Shown here: positions 33,486 to 45,640 of the stretch, one piece after another
Numbering within the stretch: the stretch's first letter is position 1
How the letters are laid out: each line of letters opens with the position of its first letter
NCBI RefSeq assembly: GCF_963259705.1
Contig: NC_081844.1
Span: 48,655,501-48,719,500, forward strand
Origin: Myotis daubentonii
Lineage: Eukaryota; Chordata; Mammalia; Chiroptera; Vespertilionidae
DNA: 64,000 nucleotides
Reading direction: 5' to 3'
Position numbers and translations under genes: made by a program
The notes under the pieces: model-generated
What the model was told of the DNA's origin: nothing
Database searches by the model: none
The model's input: only the letters and a program-made list of their open reading frames with translations

Positions 33486-35925
33486 GTTGCTCCTGTCAGA
33501 ACAGGAAGTGAATGTAGGGAGCTGGTTGTTCATGTGATGGAAGTGGAGAGTGAGGGAACCAGACATTAACAATAGCAGGAAGCCTCTAACTCTCCCACCC
33601 AGTTTGCAAGCACTCTCCAATTGATCGATTGATCGAGTGTACCTGCAAGCTTATAGGGAAGGCTGCCTGGGATAACATTTGCTGGGGTAAGCCTCGTTGG
33701 CTTTTTTTTCTTCCTCCCTCCCTCTCTCGTTTTTCTTTCTTTCCCCCTCATCCTTCTTTTTCATGCATAATAAAATAATTGTATTATTATAATCCTTATT
33801 AACATTAATTTAAATTAAAAAAACTCGTTTGCTATGCTTCCATTCAATATTTTTCTGGGGTTTTTACAAACATTTTTACTCTATTCTTAGGCATTATCTT
33901 CATGCAGAGCAATTTATGTTATGTCCTTTTTAAATTATTGTGTGGGTTTTTTACTTGAGCACTCCATTCACACTAGAAATTCAAAAATGCAAAAAAAAAA
34001 ATCTAAGAAGAAGCCCCACACAAATTATGGTCATTTTCTGCTGTTTAAAACATGGATGCATAAATGTTAAATGTTAATCTAATGCAGCTTTCTTCATTCC
34101 AACCCTATTTCCTCCAGTTATATCAAGACAAAGGATCTCATTGATGAGATACACTTTAGTGAGAGGCATATATACTTAACACAATAGAAAATTGACCTAA
34201 GAATTCAATTAAATAGGCTCCTGTATTCCAAAGATAAGTCCCAACTATTAACATGTTCCCTTCTTTCCTTCTGAGTGTCAGCCTTTCTTAAGGGTTTGAA
34301 ACCGGGGTCGGTTGAAAGATAGTACAGGAATATTGACCTTGGCCTCCCTGTGTAACAGCAAACCTTCAGGGATGTCAGGGCCTTGCTCCCAGATACAAGC
34401 ACCTTGTAGGGCCTTTGGAAAACAGAGTTCTGGAAGAGTTTATAAGCGCTGAAAGAGCATAAAGTCCTCACAAAAAGTGGCAAACTCAAGTTATGAATCT
34501 TTCTTTCCTCATGGGAATGTGTGATCTTTGGGGACAAGGGAGATCATGACTATGTTTGGGGTAAACTCTGTCATTTCTTATTTTGCGTAACTATTCTTAC
34601 AGGTTTTCATAACTTTGCCAATGTGTTTTTTATTTTGTTAAACTATTGCTTGTGACATCTTTCTGTCCCTCATACCAATCCTTCTGTAATAACCACATAC
34701 TCATTCTTAAGGGAATGCATAGTTTCCTTCAAAATGCATGTTTTTCTTTCTTTGCTTTATCCTCTTCCTTTGCTTCATTCTCTTCCTTTAATAGCATGTA
34801 ATTTCTCTGTATATCCCAGTTGTCATACTGTTTTGTTGTGTCTTGCTCTAATACATTCAAATATCTTTCTCTTAGCTCTACTGTTTTCAGTTATTAAATT
34901 GTTAGATCTACCTAATTTCCAGACTTGAAATACTTTGTATCCTTTTTTTAACACCTTAAATTTTATAAAAGTGCTCTCTTTATAGTTTTTACAAACTACA
35001 TGTACATGAAAAGGATAATAAGTCTTCATTCATTTCTTTCTTTAATTTCTATCTACATACCCTTATGGATAATGAGGTATATACTCTGTTGAGCATTTCT
35101 GTCATTTAATCAGGAAGTCAGGTTCACACAGTATGTCTTATCAAAGCATTAGAGTTTTATTAATTCCTATATAAATATGTTGGTGAATATTTTTTAAATC
35201 CCTCCACTCTACCACCTTTTAAAATATTCTGTGCTTTTTTTATGCTTCGCAGATTATTTTTTTATTCTTGTCACTATTAAGATATACTACTAGGCCTTCT
35301 ATTATATACATCTTCCCTCATTCTTCTGGTATTGGTAAGAAGACAAGCCTGAAGGCAATCTTAATTAATTAAATAATCTTAGTAGCTTCCTATTCCAATA
35401 TTTTGCATCTCTTCTTTAAAAGAAATAAAATTTACTATCCATTGATTATGCTGGTTATTTCAGGTTTCCCTCAAATAAAAGATCTTATGTAGGTTTATTC
35501 AGATTAATCTAAAAATTATAATAGACCCAAGCATCAGCCATCATATTCATAAGTTCTTCACCCTCTATTTCATTAAATGCTGTTAAATTATTTTTTGATG
35601 TCCTCAAAAAGGTGGGGTTTTTCGTGGTAAACTTCATTCCACTTCCATCAGTGTCAACAATAGCAGCTCCTCCATTATTTGAATTTTCTTAAATATCACT
35701 GTTGTTTCTTATGTATCTTTGTTTATTTTCTAGGGAAAAACATATATGTACATAAACACCCCCCCCCAAACACACACACACAATCTATATAGGTATCACA
35801 TCTATTGTAAAAACTTCACCCTTCAGTTCTCTCATTCTACCACTATTTTGTTAATTTTTCCTCTTTTTAATTCCTCTTAAGTAATTTCCATTTGTTTTAT
35901 TTAATCCATGCTCATTATTATATTA
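33486..35925. other. Unique-looking DNA, one unrecognised open stretch
   Basis: No gene supported. A 110-codon minus-strand frame at 34205-34537 lies in a GC-intermediate island with no recognised domain or start context. Short C and CA runs near 35760-35780. Confidence 0.4.
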
Positions 35926-36311
35926 CTAGAGGCCTGGTGCACAAAAATTTGTGCTCTTGGGAGGGTCCCTTAGCCCAGCCTGTGCCCTCTCATAGTCTAG
36001 GACCTCTCGGGGGATGACCACCTGCTGCCTTAGGCCCAGACCCCGAGGGATTGGGCCTAAGCTGCAGTCAGACATCCTTAGCGCTGCTGAGAAGGAAGGA
36101 GAGGCTCCCACCACCACCACTGTGCTGGCAGCCATCAGCCTGGCTTGTGGCTGAGCAGAGCTTCCCCTGTGGGAGCATACTGACCACCAGGGCGGCAACT
36201 CCTACATTGAGCATCTGCCCCCTGGTGGTCAGTGTGTGTCATAGTGACCAGTCATTCCCAGTCATTCTGCTGTTAGGGTCAATTTGCATATTACCCTTTT
36301 ATTATATATGA
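35926..36311 (-). mobile_element. Helitron unit C (3' half of an A-C composite)
   Basis: CTAG complement at 35926-35929 with A at 35925; hairpin mostly kept (GTGCACAAAAATTTGTGC). The minus-strand 5' end is TC followed by ATATATAATAAAAGGGTAAT and ATGCAAATTGACC at about 36311. Body matches 37266-37641 and 48581-48956 (GACTGGTCACTATGAC theme, CACCACCACCACTG region). It directly follows an A unit in the element's own direction. Confidence 0.88.
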
Positions 36312-36976
36312 TAGAGGCCTGGTGCATGGGTGGTGGCCAGCTGGTTTGCCCTGAAGGGTGTCCCAGATCAGGGTGGGGGTCCCCACTGGGGTGCCTAGCC
36401 AGCCTGGGTGTGGGGCTGAGGGCCATTTCAGTCTGGCTAAACCCCCTTCAGGGTGGGGGGTCCTGCTGGGGTGCCTGGCCAGTCTTGGTGAGGGACTAAT
36501 AGGTGTTTGCAGGCTGGCCAAGCCCCCAGCAGGGACCCTCACCCCATGAAAGTGTGGCCTGCCTGGGTGAGTGGCTGATGGCTGTTTGCAGACTGGCCAG
36601 GCCCCCAAGTGGGGACCCTCACCCCATGAGGGTGTGGCCATCCTGGGTGAGGGGCTGTTGGCTGTTTGCAGGCTGGCCATGGCCCCCAGCCACCCAAGCT
36701 TCCAGTGGAGGCTAGTTGGAAGCTGGTATCTGGGATTTATTTATCTTCTATAATTGAAACTTTGTTGCCTTTAGTGGAGCACACAGCCGCTGGTGGGAAG
36801 CTTGGCTTCCTCCATCTCTGGGGAAACCAAGCCTCCTGCTTGCTCCAGCTCTGTGGCTGCCGGCCACCATCTTGGTTGGGTTAATTTGCATATAGCCACT
36901 CTGATTGGCTGATGGGCGTGGCTTGGGCATACCAAAAGTATGATCAATTAGCAACTTTGCCTTGTATTAGTGTAGA
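36312..36976 (-). mobile_element. Helitron unit A (5' half of an A-C composite)
   Basis: The minus-strand 5' end is TC followed by TACACTAATACAAGGC at 36975-36976, T at 36977. The 3' end at 36312 reads GGTGCAT with no palindrome and without CTAG, joining unit C directly. Contains copies of the 80 bp repeat (GTCCCCACTGG near 36379) and a YY1-like CCACCATCTTGG near 36864. Confidence 0.85.
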
Positions 36977-37265
36977 TTCTGCACAATGGGCTATTATCTC
37001 TGTAAAAACTTCTAGAGGCTTCTTTATAACTATTATTAACATCCCCTGAATAACTACAAAGGTTTAAAAAAGCTTTCTTCATATAATTTTTCATTGTAGA
37101 TATAGGGTTGTTTTTTTTCTATTTATACTAAATCTTATCCACTAATCATTTCCTACAACATATTTCCAGATATGAGGAAATTAGTATAATCTTCTCCAAA
37201 TCAAAAATTATCTTTTCTAAAAAAAATCTGAAAATTATATTTTTAATATATTTATATTGTACATA
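36977..37265. other. AT-rich spacer
   Basis: AT-rich sequence between two Helitrons; nothing recognised. Confidence 0.5.
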
Positions 37266-37641
37266 TCCTATATAATAAAAAGCTAATATGCAAATCAACT
37301 AAATGGTGGAACAACCAGTCACTATGATGTGCATTGATCACCAGGGGCAGACGCTCAATGCAGGAGCTACCCCCTGGTGGTCAGTGCACTCCCACAGGGG
37401 GAACGCCACTCAGCCAGAAGCCCTGAGCTGGGCTCACCGCTGGTGAGTGCAGCAACGCTGGTGGTGGTGGGAGCCTCTCCCGCCTTCGCCACAGTGCTAA
37501 GGATGTCCAACTGCCAGCTGCCAGAGGGGAGTGGGCCTAAACGGTCAGTTGGACATCTTCTAAGAGCTCATAGACTGTGAGAGGGCGCAGGTCGGGCTGA
37601 GGGACCTCCCGAGTGCATGAATGTCGTGCACTGGCCCCTGG
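37266..37641 (+). mobile_element. Helitron unit C, single copy
   Basis: 5' TC followed by CTATATAATAAAAAGC and TAATATGCAAATC; A at 37265. 3' hairpin region GTGCATGAATGTCGTGCAC and end CTGG at 37638-37641 in place of CTAG, T at 37642. CTGG still fits the CTRR rule for Helitron ends. A stand-alone copy of the unit that elsewhere sits in composites. Confidence 0.9.
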
Positions 37642-37814
37642 TTTTTATATAAATTCAAGATTTATGCATATTGTATACATATATATGTTTATAAACATAT
37701 ATGCACATTTAAAATGTACAAAGGATAAATATTGAAAAGTGTCTACCCATGCACTATCTCCTAGAAACCCAGATCCTCTCTTCAAACTTTTCCTATTCTT
37801 TTCCAAGTAACTTC

Positions 37815-38039
37815 TTTTTAAAAAACTATATATATTTTATTGATTTTTACAGAGAGGAAGGGAGAGGGATAGAGAGTTAGAAACATCAATGAGAGAGAAA
37901 CATCGACCAGCTGCCTCCTGCACACCCCCCACTGGGGATGTGCCCACAACCAAGGTACATGCCCTTGACTGGAATCAAACCTGGGCCCTTTCAGTCCGCA
38001 GGCCGACGCTCTATCCACTGAGCCAAACTGGTTAGAGCC
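37815..38039 (-). mobile_element. VES SINE with target duplication
   Basis: Tail side TATATATTTTATTGATTTTT, head GCTCTATCCACTGAGCCAAA. Exact 13 bp target duplication TCCAAGTAACTTC at 37802-37814 and 38040-38052. Confidence 0.95.
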
Positions 38040-38124
38040 TCCAAGTAACTTCATATATATTATTTACATAACCAAATTGATTGCAGTATTTTTTCCAAAA
38101 CAATGGTAACATACTAGATACTGA

Positions 38125-38725
38125 AAAACTAGGATAATGATCCCCCAAAGTTGTCCAAACCCTACTCCCTCAAATCTCTCAGTGCGACTTATTAAATGGC
38201 AAAATAGACTTAGCCAATGAAATTAAGGTTGCAGACTTTCATATGGAGATATTGTCCTGGATTACCTGGATAGGATCAGTGTCATCACATAGACACTTAA
38301 AAGTGAAAGACAGAAGAGTCTGAGAGTTGCTTTGGCAGAGAAAGGCAAAATATTAGATTAGAGATATGCAAGGTGAGGACTTGGTGATTGGAGGTCTTAA
38401 AGATGTGGGAAGGTAGCCATGAACCAAGAAATGTAGTGTCCTTTAGAAACTGGGAATAGCCCTCTGCTAATAACCTACACACAAATAGTCATACAGCCTC
38501 AACAACAACCTGAATTCTTCCAACAAGTTGATTGAGCAGGGAAACATATTATCCCCTACAATTTCCATACACAGACTTGTGACTCCTTAATTTTTATCTT
38601 GTGAGACTCCAAGGAAAGGCCCATCCAAAGTGCTAGTCTTTGATTTTTTAAATAAAACTTTATTTACAAAATAAATTCTTTCCTTTCAAGCCATTAAGTA
38701 TGTGGTAATTTGATATGGTAGCAAT
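38125..38725 (+). mobile_element. MaLR-like LTR remnant
   Basis: GATCCCCCAAAGTTGTCC near the start, ATTGTCCTGGATTACCTGGA TAGGATCAG, GGAAGGTAGCCATGAACCAA, and a 3' end AAGCCATTAAGTATGTGGTA ATTTG...CAATAGAAAACTGATACAG. This order is that of MaLR (MLT1/MST-type) LTRs. Family level is uncertain. Confidence 0.55.
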
Positions 38726-38972
38726 AGAAAACTGATACAGTTGTCCTTTTCTGACACTATGATGCATCCACATAACCTTCCATATCTGTCCCTATAGAGC
38801 TACACCAAACTTTTAAAATGACTTATAAATTTCAAAAGTATGAACACATACCATAATTTATTTAAACAGATCCCTCTTAATAGGCATCCAGGTATTTTGC
38901 CAATATTTTGCTTTGAAAAAATACAATTAATTCAATATTATATATATGTGCATATATATATATATATACATA
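38726..38972. other. AT-rich DNA with TA repeats
   Basis: A (TA)n tract near 38940-38970 forms the insertion site of the next Helitron. Confidence 0.5.
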
Positions 38973-40151
38973 CTAGGGGCCCGGTGCACGAAATTCGTGC
39001 ACTGTGTGTGTGTGTGTGGGGGGGGGGGGGGAGTGTCCCTCAGCCCAGCCTGCCCCCTCTCACATACTGGGAGCCCTCAGGCGTTGACCCCCATCACCCT
39101 CCAATCGCAGGATCAGCCCCTTGCCCAGGCCTGACGCCTCTGTCAGAGGCGTCAGGCCTGGGCAGGGGACCCTCATTTCCCCCCATCACTGGTTCTGCCC
39201 CCAGACCCTTCCGATTGCTAGCTCTGCCCCTTGCCCAGGCCTGATGCCTCGGCCAGAGGCATAGACCCCCATCACCCTCCGATCGCCTGATCGGCCCCTT
39301 GCCCAGGCCTAACGCCTCTGCCAGAGGTGTCAGGCTTGGACAGGGGACCCCCATCTCCCCCTGATCACTGGCTCTGGCCCCCGCCCAGGCCTGAGGCCTC
39401 TGGCCCAGGAATCATGTCTGGGCAGGGGACCCCCATCTCCCTCTGATCGCTTGCTCCACCCCCCGCCCAAGCCTGACGCCTCTGACCCAGGCTTCAGGCC
39501 TGGGCAAGGGGACCATCATATCCCCCCAATCCCCGGCTCCGCCCCCCACCCAGGCCTGAGGCCTCCGGCAGAGGTGTCAGGCCTTGGGAGGGGACCCCCA
39601 GCTCCCCGCGGTTGCAGGCTCCGCCCCTGCCCAGGCCTAATGCCTCTGGCTGAGGCGTCCGGCTCAGGCAGCGGGGACCCGCAGCTGCAGCGGCCCCGCG
39701 ATCGTGGGATTCACTTTAGGCCCAGGCAAGGGACCCCTAGCTCTCGGGACTGCCAGCTTCGACCATGACCAGCTCCGATCGATGGCTCCACCCCTACTTC
39801 CTGCTATCACTGGCCAGGGTGGCAAAGGCGCCTCATTCTCTGATCATGGCTGGGGGGCAGGGCAAAGGCGGCCCCAGGGCCGCCTATGCCCTGCCCCCCA
39901 GCTCTTAGGTCCCCCCTGGGTTTCCCATCACTGTCAGTGGCAGGGGGCTTCTTCCTGCTTTCTCTTTCGCCTCCCTGCATTGTGCCTACATATGCAAATT
40001 AACCGCCATCTTGTTGGCAGTTAACTGCCAATCTTAGTTGGCAGTTAACTGCCAATCTTAGTTGGCAGTTAATCTGCATATAGCCCTGATTAGCCAATGA
40101 AAAGGGTAGCGTCGTACGCCAATTACCATTTTTCTCTTTTATTAGTGTAGA
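38973..40151 (-). mobile_element. Helitron unit D, long allele
   Basis: CTAG complement at 38973-38976 with A at 38972, then a perfect hairpin (GTGCACGAAATTCGTGCAC). The minus-strand 5' end is TC followed by TACACTAATAAAAGAG at 40151, T at 40152. The interior is a minisatellite with period about 82 bp, marked by GCCCAGGCCTGACGCCTCTG near 39124, 39234, 39301, 39384, 39467, 39548 and 39630. Same family as 5667-6336. The 5' region carries palindromes GGCAGTTAACTGCC and a CCGCCATCTTG motif near 40003. Confidence 0.9.
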
Positions 40152-40502
40152 TATATATATATAAAATTTTAGAATTAGTAAATATAAAGTGATAATTTTG
40201 ATAGATATTTCCAATTAATTTCCAGAAGGGTTACATCAATTCACACTCTTTTAAGCAACACACAGCTGGATTTCTTTCTCTAAAACTTATGACCATAAAT
40301 AGATCTTTATGGTTGTTGACAATATGATTAAATAAAAATAATTTTTACTTTATTTCTTTAAGTATCATTTGTAGTAGAAGATCTTTCATCAGTATTCTGT
40401 GTTCTGTAAGCAATTTTTACAGTCTTTAGCCCATTTCTTACATGTGAAGATTCTTTACTCTGCAAATATTTTTTGGGGGCGGGTTACAGTTCTAATTTTC
40501 TT
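40152..40502. other. AT-rich DNA, nothing recognised
   Basis: No supported feature. Confidence 0.45.
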
Positions 40503-40826
40503 TATTTTTTTAAAAAAATTTATTGTTGAGAGTATTATATATGACCTCCTTTTTACCCCTAATGCCCCCCTCCACCCAGTTCTCACCTTAACCCAAGCCT
40601 TCACCACCCTATTGTCTGTGTCCATAGGTAATGCATATATGCATATAAGTTCTTTGGTTAATTTCTTCCTGCCCCCTTTCCCCCCTTCCTTCTGAGATTT
40701 GTCAGTCTGTTCCATGTTTCCATGCCTCTGGTTCTATTTTATTCATCATTTTATTTTGTTCATTAGATTCCTTGTTAATTTATTTTGATTTTTATTTATT
40801 GTTGGTAGATATGTATTTATTGTTTC

Positions 40827-40964
40827 TTCTTCTTCTTCTTCTTCTTCTTCTTCTTCTTCTTCTTCTTCTTCTTCTTCTTCCTCCTCCTCCTCCTCCTCCT
40901 CTTCCCCCTCCTCCTCCTCCTCCTCCTCCTCCTCCTTCTCCTCCTCCTCTTCTTCTTCCTCTTC
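40827..40964 (-). repeat. (AAG)n/(GAG)n microsatellite grown from the ORF1 stop-proximal tract
   Basis: Plus strand (TCT)n then (CTC)n, about 138 bp, beginning right after the ORF1 stop codon on the minus strand. The intact element has only a short GAAGAGGAAGAGGAAG at the same place. Confidence 0.92.
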
Positions 40965-41870
40965 TTAGTAAATACCCTTCAACATTTCATGTAACTACTG
41001 GTTTGGTGGTGATGAACTCCTTTAGCTTTTTCTTGACTGTGAAGCTATTTATCTGACCTTCAATTCTAAATGATAGCTTTTCTGGGTAGAGTGGTCTTGG
41101 TTATACGTCCTTACTATTCATCACTTTGAATATTTCTTCCCTTCTGTCCTGCAAAGTTTCTGTTGAGAAATCAGCTGACAGTAATATGGACACTCCCTTG
41201 TAGGTAACTAACTGCTTTTTTCTTGCTGCTTTTAAGATTCTCTCTTTGTCTTTTGCTCTTGGCATTTTAGTTATGATGTGTCTTGGTGTGGGCCTCTTTG
41301 GGTTCCTCTTGTTTGGGATTCTCTAGGCTTCCTGGACTTGTACATCTATTTCTTTCACCAGGTAGGGGAAGTTTTCTGTCATTATTTCTTCAGGTAGGTT
41401 TTCAGTATCCTGCTGTTTCTTTTCTCATTTCAGCACCCCATGATGGGGTTTATACATTTGAAGGTCCCAGAGTCTCCTTACTCTCTCTTCATATTTTTGG
41501 ATTATTTTTTTCTTTTTGCTCTTCTGCTTGGTGTTTCTTATTTCCTCACATTCCTAATCATTAACTTGATTCTCAGAATCTTCTACTCTAGTGTTGAATC
41601 CCTGTAAATTATTCTTTATTTCAGAATGTATGCTTTATTAAGCTGAGTGTATACTTAACTTCTGATAGGTCCTTTTTCGTGTCTTTAACATTCTCACTGA
41701 GATCCTTGAACGTCTCATGAACATCCTTGAGTAACCTTATAACTATAGTTTTGAACTCTATATTGAGTAGTTTGCTTGCTTCCATTTCTTTAATTTGTGA
41801 CATATTTATTTGTCTCCACACTTTGCCTTGTCCCTATGATTGTTTCTATGTATAAGGTAGAGCTGCTATG
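40965..41870 (-). pseudogene. LINE-1 ORF1 pseudogene
   Basis: The minus-strand translation follows the ORF1 at 27846-28691: N-terminal helical region with FKTIVIRLLKDVHETF and SENVKDTKKDLSEV, the PKRPTPRH-like DNA at about 41300, the TYKG and ADFST segments near 41190, and an end of EMLKGIY before TAA. Several indels break the frame, so no continuous product is possible. Compared with the intact copy it is older. Confidence 0.75.
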
Positions 41871-42060
41871 CCTCCTAGAATTGGTAGAATGGCCTTGTGA
41901 AGTAGGTGTTCTGTAGGGCACAGTTGGCTCAGCCTATCTAGTCACCTGAGCTGGGCACTCAGGTGTGACTCTGTGTGGGCTGTGTGCATAGTCTTGTAGT
42001 TGAACCTTGATTGCTGTTGGCAATCAAGAGGCTGAAGTTCTCAGGGGTGCTTCACTGACT

Positions 42061-45000
42061 ATTTTTAATCAAAGTTGAATTAAGAGAGAGGAGTGGGTGA
42101 TAATTTAAGAGTTCTGTTTTCCTAGGAAATGATAAGTAGTCAAATCTGGGTTAAATTCTTCAGGTTAAATTTGAATTTATAGGGACAATAAGTGATTTTG
42201 CATATTACAGAAGTCAAATACCTCTTGATTTCATATTGTAATTAACTTTAACAAACATTCGGGAAGTTCTCACACTCTGCTAAATGCTGGGTTGAATGTT
42301 TGGGAGATTCAGATTTCCATTAATAGGGTCACAAAGCTCAAGAGCACAGAAGGAAGAAAGCTGTCTTAAGTATATTAGGAAATGGTTGAATCAATGAAAA
42401 ACACTAGATGGCATGATTCCTTGGACCTTCTGCTACCACTTGCCTTGTGGTTAATAGTTTTAGAGAGCACTAGGTTTCTTGTATAATTAAAAATAGTCTC
42501 CCTTTCTTATTGTTTAGGAGCTGGATTTTTAGGGTTACTGCCTGGCTCTCCACAAATCATATTACAACGAGAGGGATCCATATTGCAGGATTTAATATCC
42601 AATGTGATGATAGTGTAACAGGGAAAAAAAATAATCCGGTTAGTAGAAAAAAATTTTTTTAATTAATTAATTAATTAATTTTGTGTCTATCGACTTTTAA
42701 AATAAAGATAAACTTAATGATATAAATTTGTTTAATTTTTTAACTCACTTTATTTTCAAAATTAAGCCTAGGCACATAGAAATTTTAATTATGGTTTGAA
42801 TTGTAATGAAAGCTGAACTTTCAGTTTGGTGAAACTAATTACAAACATACCAAGGGCTTTGAAGCTCTTCTTATGATTTTGATAAAATAACAAGGGATTT
42901 TCTAAGTAGAGTCATAATTTGGTCAATTATACTATTAATGTGTTTTTGTGTTTTGAGTTTATTTGATTTTCTGTGATCAAGGTGGAGTAAAAATATGGTT
43001 AAAAGCAAAATAGTGATTGTTTAATTAAAATAAGTAGAGAAATATTACTAAATTTGGTAAAGATATATGTCTTTGTGCAATATCACTCCATTTTTTGCAA
43101 TCATTATGTGCTCTTCTCTCCTGCATATGAACTGTCCCATAAATTTGAATTTTGCACCTTATGTGCACTAAGAGAATTTAATTCCAATTTCCCTTCATGT
43201 AATAAAGGATTTGAATGTGTTTAGATACCAAGTTTGTATTTTGGTATGCTGCTAAAGGATTTTCACCAAGATTCCTGTTAGATTATGTCTTTTCTTCAAA
43301 AGTTACCTTTTATTTTTTCTGGTAGTGAAACAGTACAACACGAATACATAAGAAATGCAAAGTAGCATGCAAAACAGTGATCTCCCTGAGTTGAACTTGC
43401 TATCCTCATCATGATTTTATTCTTACTATTCAGAGACAGACACAATAGCCCATACTTATTTTTTTATTATAATGGGGTCTAGAAATGTTATGCAAATATG
43501 AGAGCTGAATATTTTTTCTTAAGAGAAATACTGATCAGAGATGCGAGACATTTTAGTACAGAGTAAAGCATTTTATCCTTCCAATTGGTGATCCACAAAT
43601 GGTTCTCAAAAAAAATAAAAAAAGATTATATTTACTTTTCCCTTTACCTCATAACTGCATCTACAGGCTTTTCCCAGAAATGTATGTGAAGGAAAGAAAC
43701 AACATAGAAACGGAAGCAGTTGTGAACATTATCTTATCGTCATTTCTGCATTTATAATAAATAAAACAGGACTTTGGAATCATATTGCACAAAGATGAAA
43801 TCCACTTATGGTTCTGTTCTCAAAGAAATCTAATTGTAAAACAAAATTTAAGAATCAGTGGCCACAAAAATGTTAGTGATTAATAAATAATTAAATTTTA
43901 GCAAAATATTGGATTCAAACTAAAAAAAGCATTGTGATCTTGGAAGAATTTTGCTTTATTAAATGTAATGAAAAATGAGTCACTATGAGTTCATTAGATG
44001 TGCTACATTACAGTATCACCTCAGCAGTGGGCTGTGGTGCACTTCCAAAATAAATGTTGGTAGATGAAAATAGAAAATAAGGCCAGAGAGTTCCAGTAAT
44101 TCCAATCTCTATTCCATCAGATGCTTTTTATATTACATGAGATTCCTCATCAATCTAAACTTCTATTATTAAACATGAGTTCATTTGTCTCAATTTCTAA
44201 ATACTTTCTAATTTTCTTTTAAACTCTAAATGTGAATGGGGTATTTTATACACCTTAAGTATGGGTCTATCTTTTAGAATCTTTCAAACGTGTGCATTTT
44301 CAAAATGCTAAACAATACACTATTAATTAAACATATTATTGACATTTTCTTGCATACAACAAAAATATAAGTCAGAAAAATAAATATGACTTGTTTAAGC
44401 AGCTCTATCGGGTTATTAGGTAATGCTGTTTCATATTTTAAGTGACCCCGAATGGAATCCCTGGCTATACTTCTTCTCAGTTTCCTCAACTGTACTTTTT
44501 GCTAGAGTTGATATTTTGTACCACATTCTTTAGAATAAACTTCTATTCCTTAAACATTCCAGTAAGACAGATATAAATTTCAGTAAATCTGTTGTTCAAA
44601 TTTGGTGAAAGGCGGATTTCATTACACAGTGTGTCAAATCTCAAAGAAGATATCAATGTAATCCTCTTGAAAAACTATGATCGTTTCCAATGTTTCAAAG
44701 CTGCTGTGATATTAAGAGCAATCAGTCTGAGTTAAGGGCTGTAAAGCTCAGTGTGGGACTTAATCTCATTTTAATGTGAAATGTATAGAAGGTATGTTTC
44801 TGATTAGTCATTATAGTTATAATCCAGAGTGCCTTCATTGTGGCATTGATATCTTGTCTCATTATGGGGCCACATAATTTGTTGGAAGCTATATTTATAA
44901 CATCATCAGAAGCTGGATATTCAGTTTCCATAGTATTAATGAGTGTTAGCAATTAGTTTATCTAAATACTGAAACTCTCTTTATATTATTTTCTCTTTAA

Positions 45001-45640
45001 ATTATAGCCTTTATTGCGTGACAGTAAAATATTTATTAAATCTCTATTATAAAACAAAAACCAGTGCTAAGTAATTTGCTTACAAATTTCACAATAAAGT
45101 ACATTTTATTATAGATTTTAAACATATTCTAGATTAATAATTAATAGATTATTCTTGATTATATCTTTTTGTACATTTGAGTAAACCTAGAATCTGAGGC
45201 CAAATTGAATTGAGCAAGTTTATTATTGTTCATTAAAAAGAGGATAAAAACACAGCTCTATAATCAGACTTTTTCCAATAAAATATTTTCCATGAAATGG
45301 TTAATAAACCCAAATATTTTATGTAATCTAAAATTTTCTTTCAAAATTTGAGCTAGTGTGAATTTGTTTATCATTCCATCCACAATATACTTTGATATTA
45401 ATAGACATTTATAATTTAAAAACTACTCAAACTATAAAAAGTAAGCAAACTTTTTTAAAGGAAAAGTGATATGTAAAGAAACAAAAACAAAATAATGCTC
45501 TCCTCATGACAATAGTTGATGACCTATTAAATTCTTCTCTCTAAAATAAGGAATAGAATAATGATATTCACTTTCATCACCTTTCTATATTGTACTGTTA
45601 AACCCACTCAGTGCAATTGATGAAGTAGAAATAAATTGAT
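42061..45640. other. AT-rich unique-looking DNA
   Basis: 3.6 kb with no recognised repeat termini or coding region. A TTAATTAATTAATTAATT run lies near 42660. The segments 42520-42610 and 44700-44960 are less AT-rich and may be old repeats or conserved non-coding DNA; I cannot tell which. Confidence 0.45.

Larger units (their letters stand above)
40503..42060 (-). mobile_element. Second ORF1-only L1 (HAL1-like), degenerate
   Basis: Read on the minus strand: a region of uncertain 5' origin (about 42060-41870), ORF1 coiled-coil start (MSQIKEMEASKLLNIEF at about 41800), RRM and C-terminal part with frameshifts (41620-40968), stop at 40965-40967, then directly the 3' UTR and an A tail at about 40503. 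As at 27144-29041, nothing of ORF2 lies between ORF1 and the 3' UTR. No target duplication was found, so the 5' end is approximate. Confidence 0.78.

Noticed and set aside
40772..41056. Leucine/proline-repeat frame
   Set aside because: It is the CTT/CTC microsatellite read in frame.
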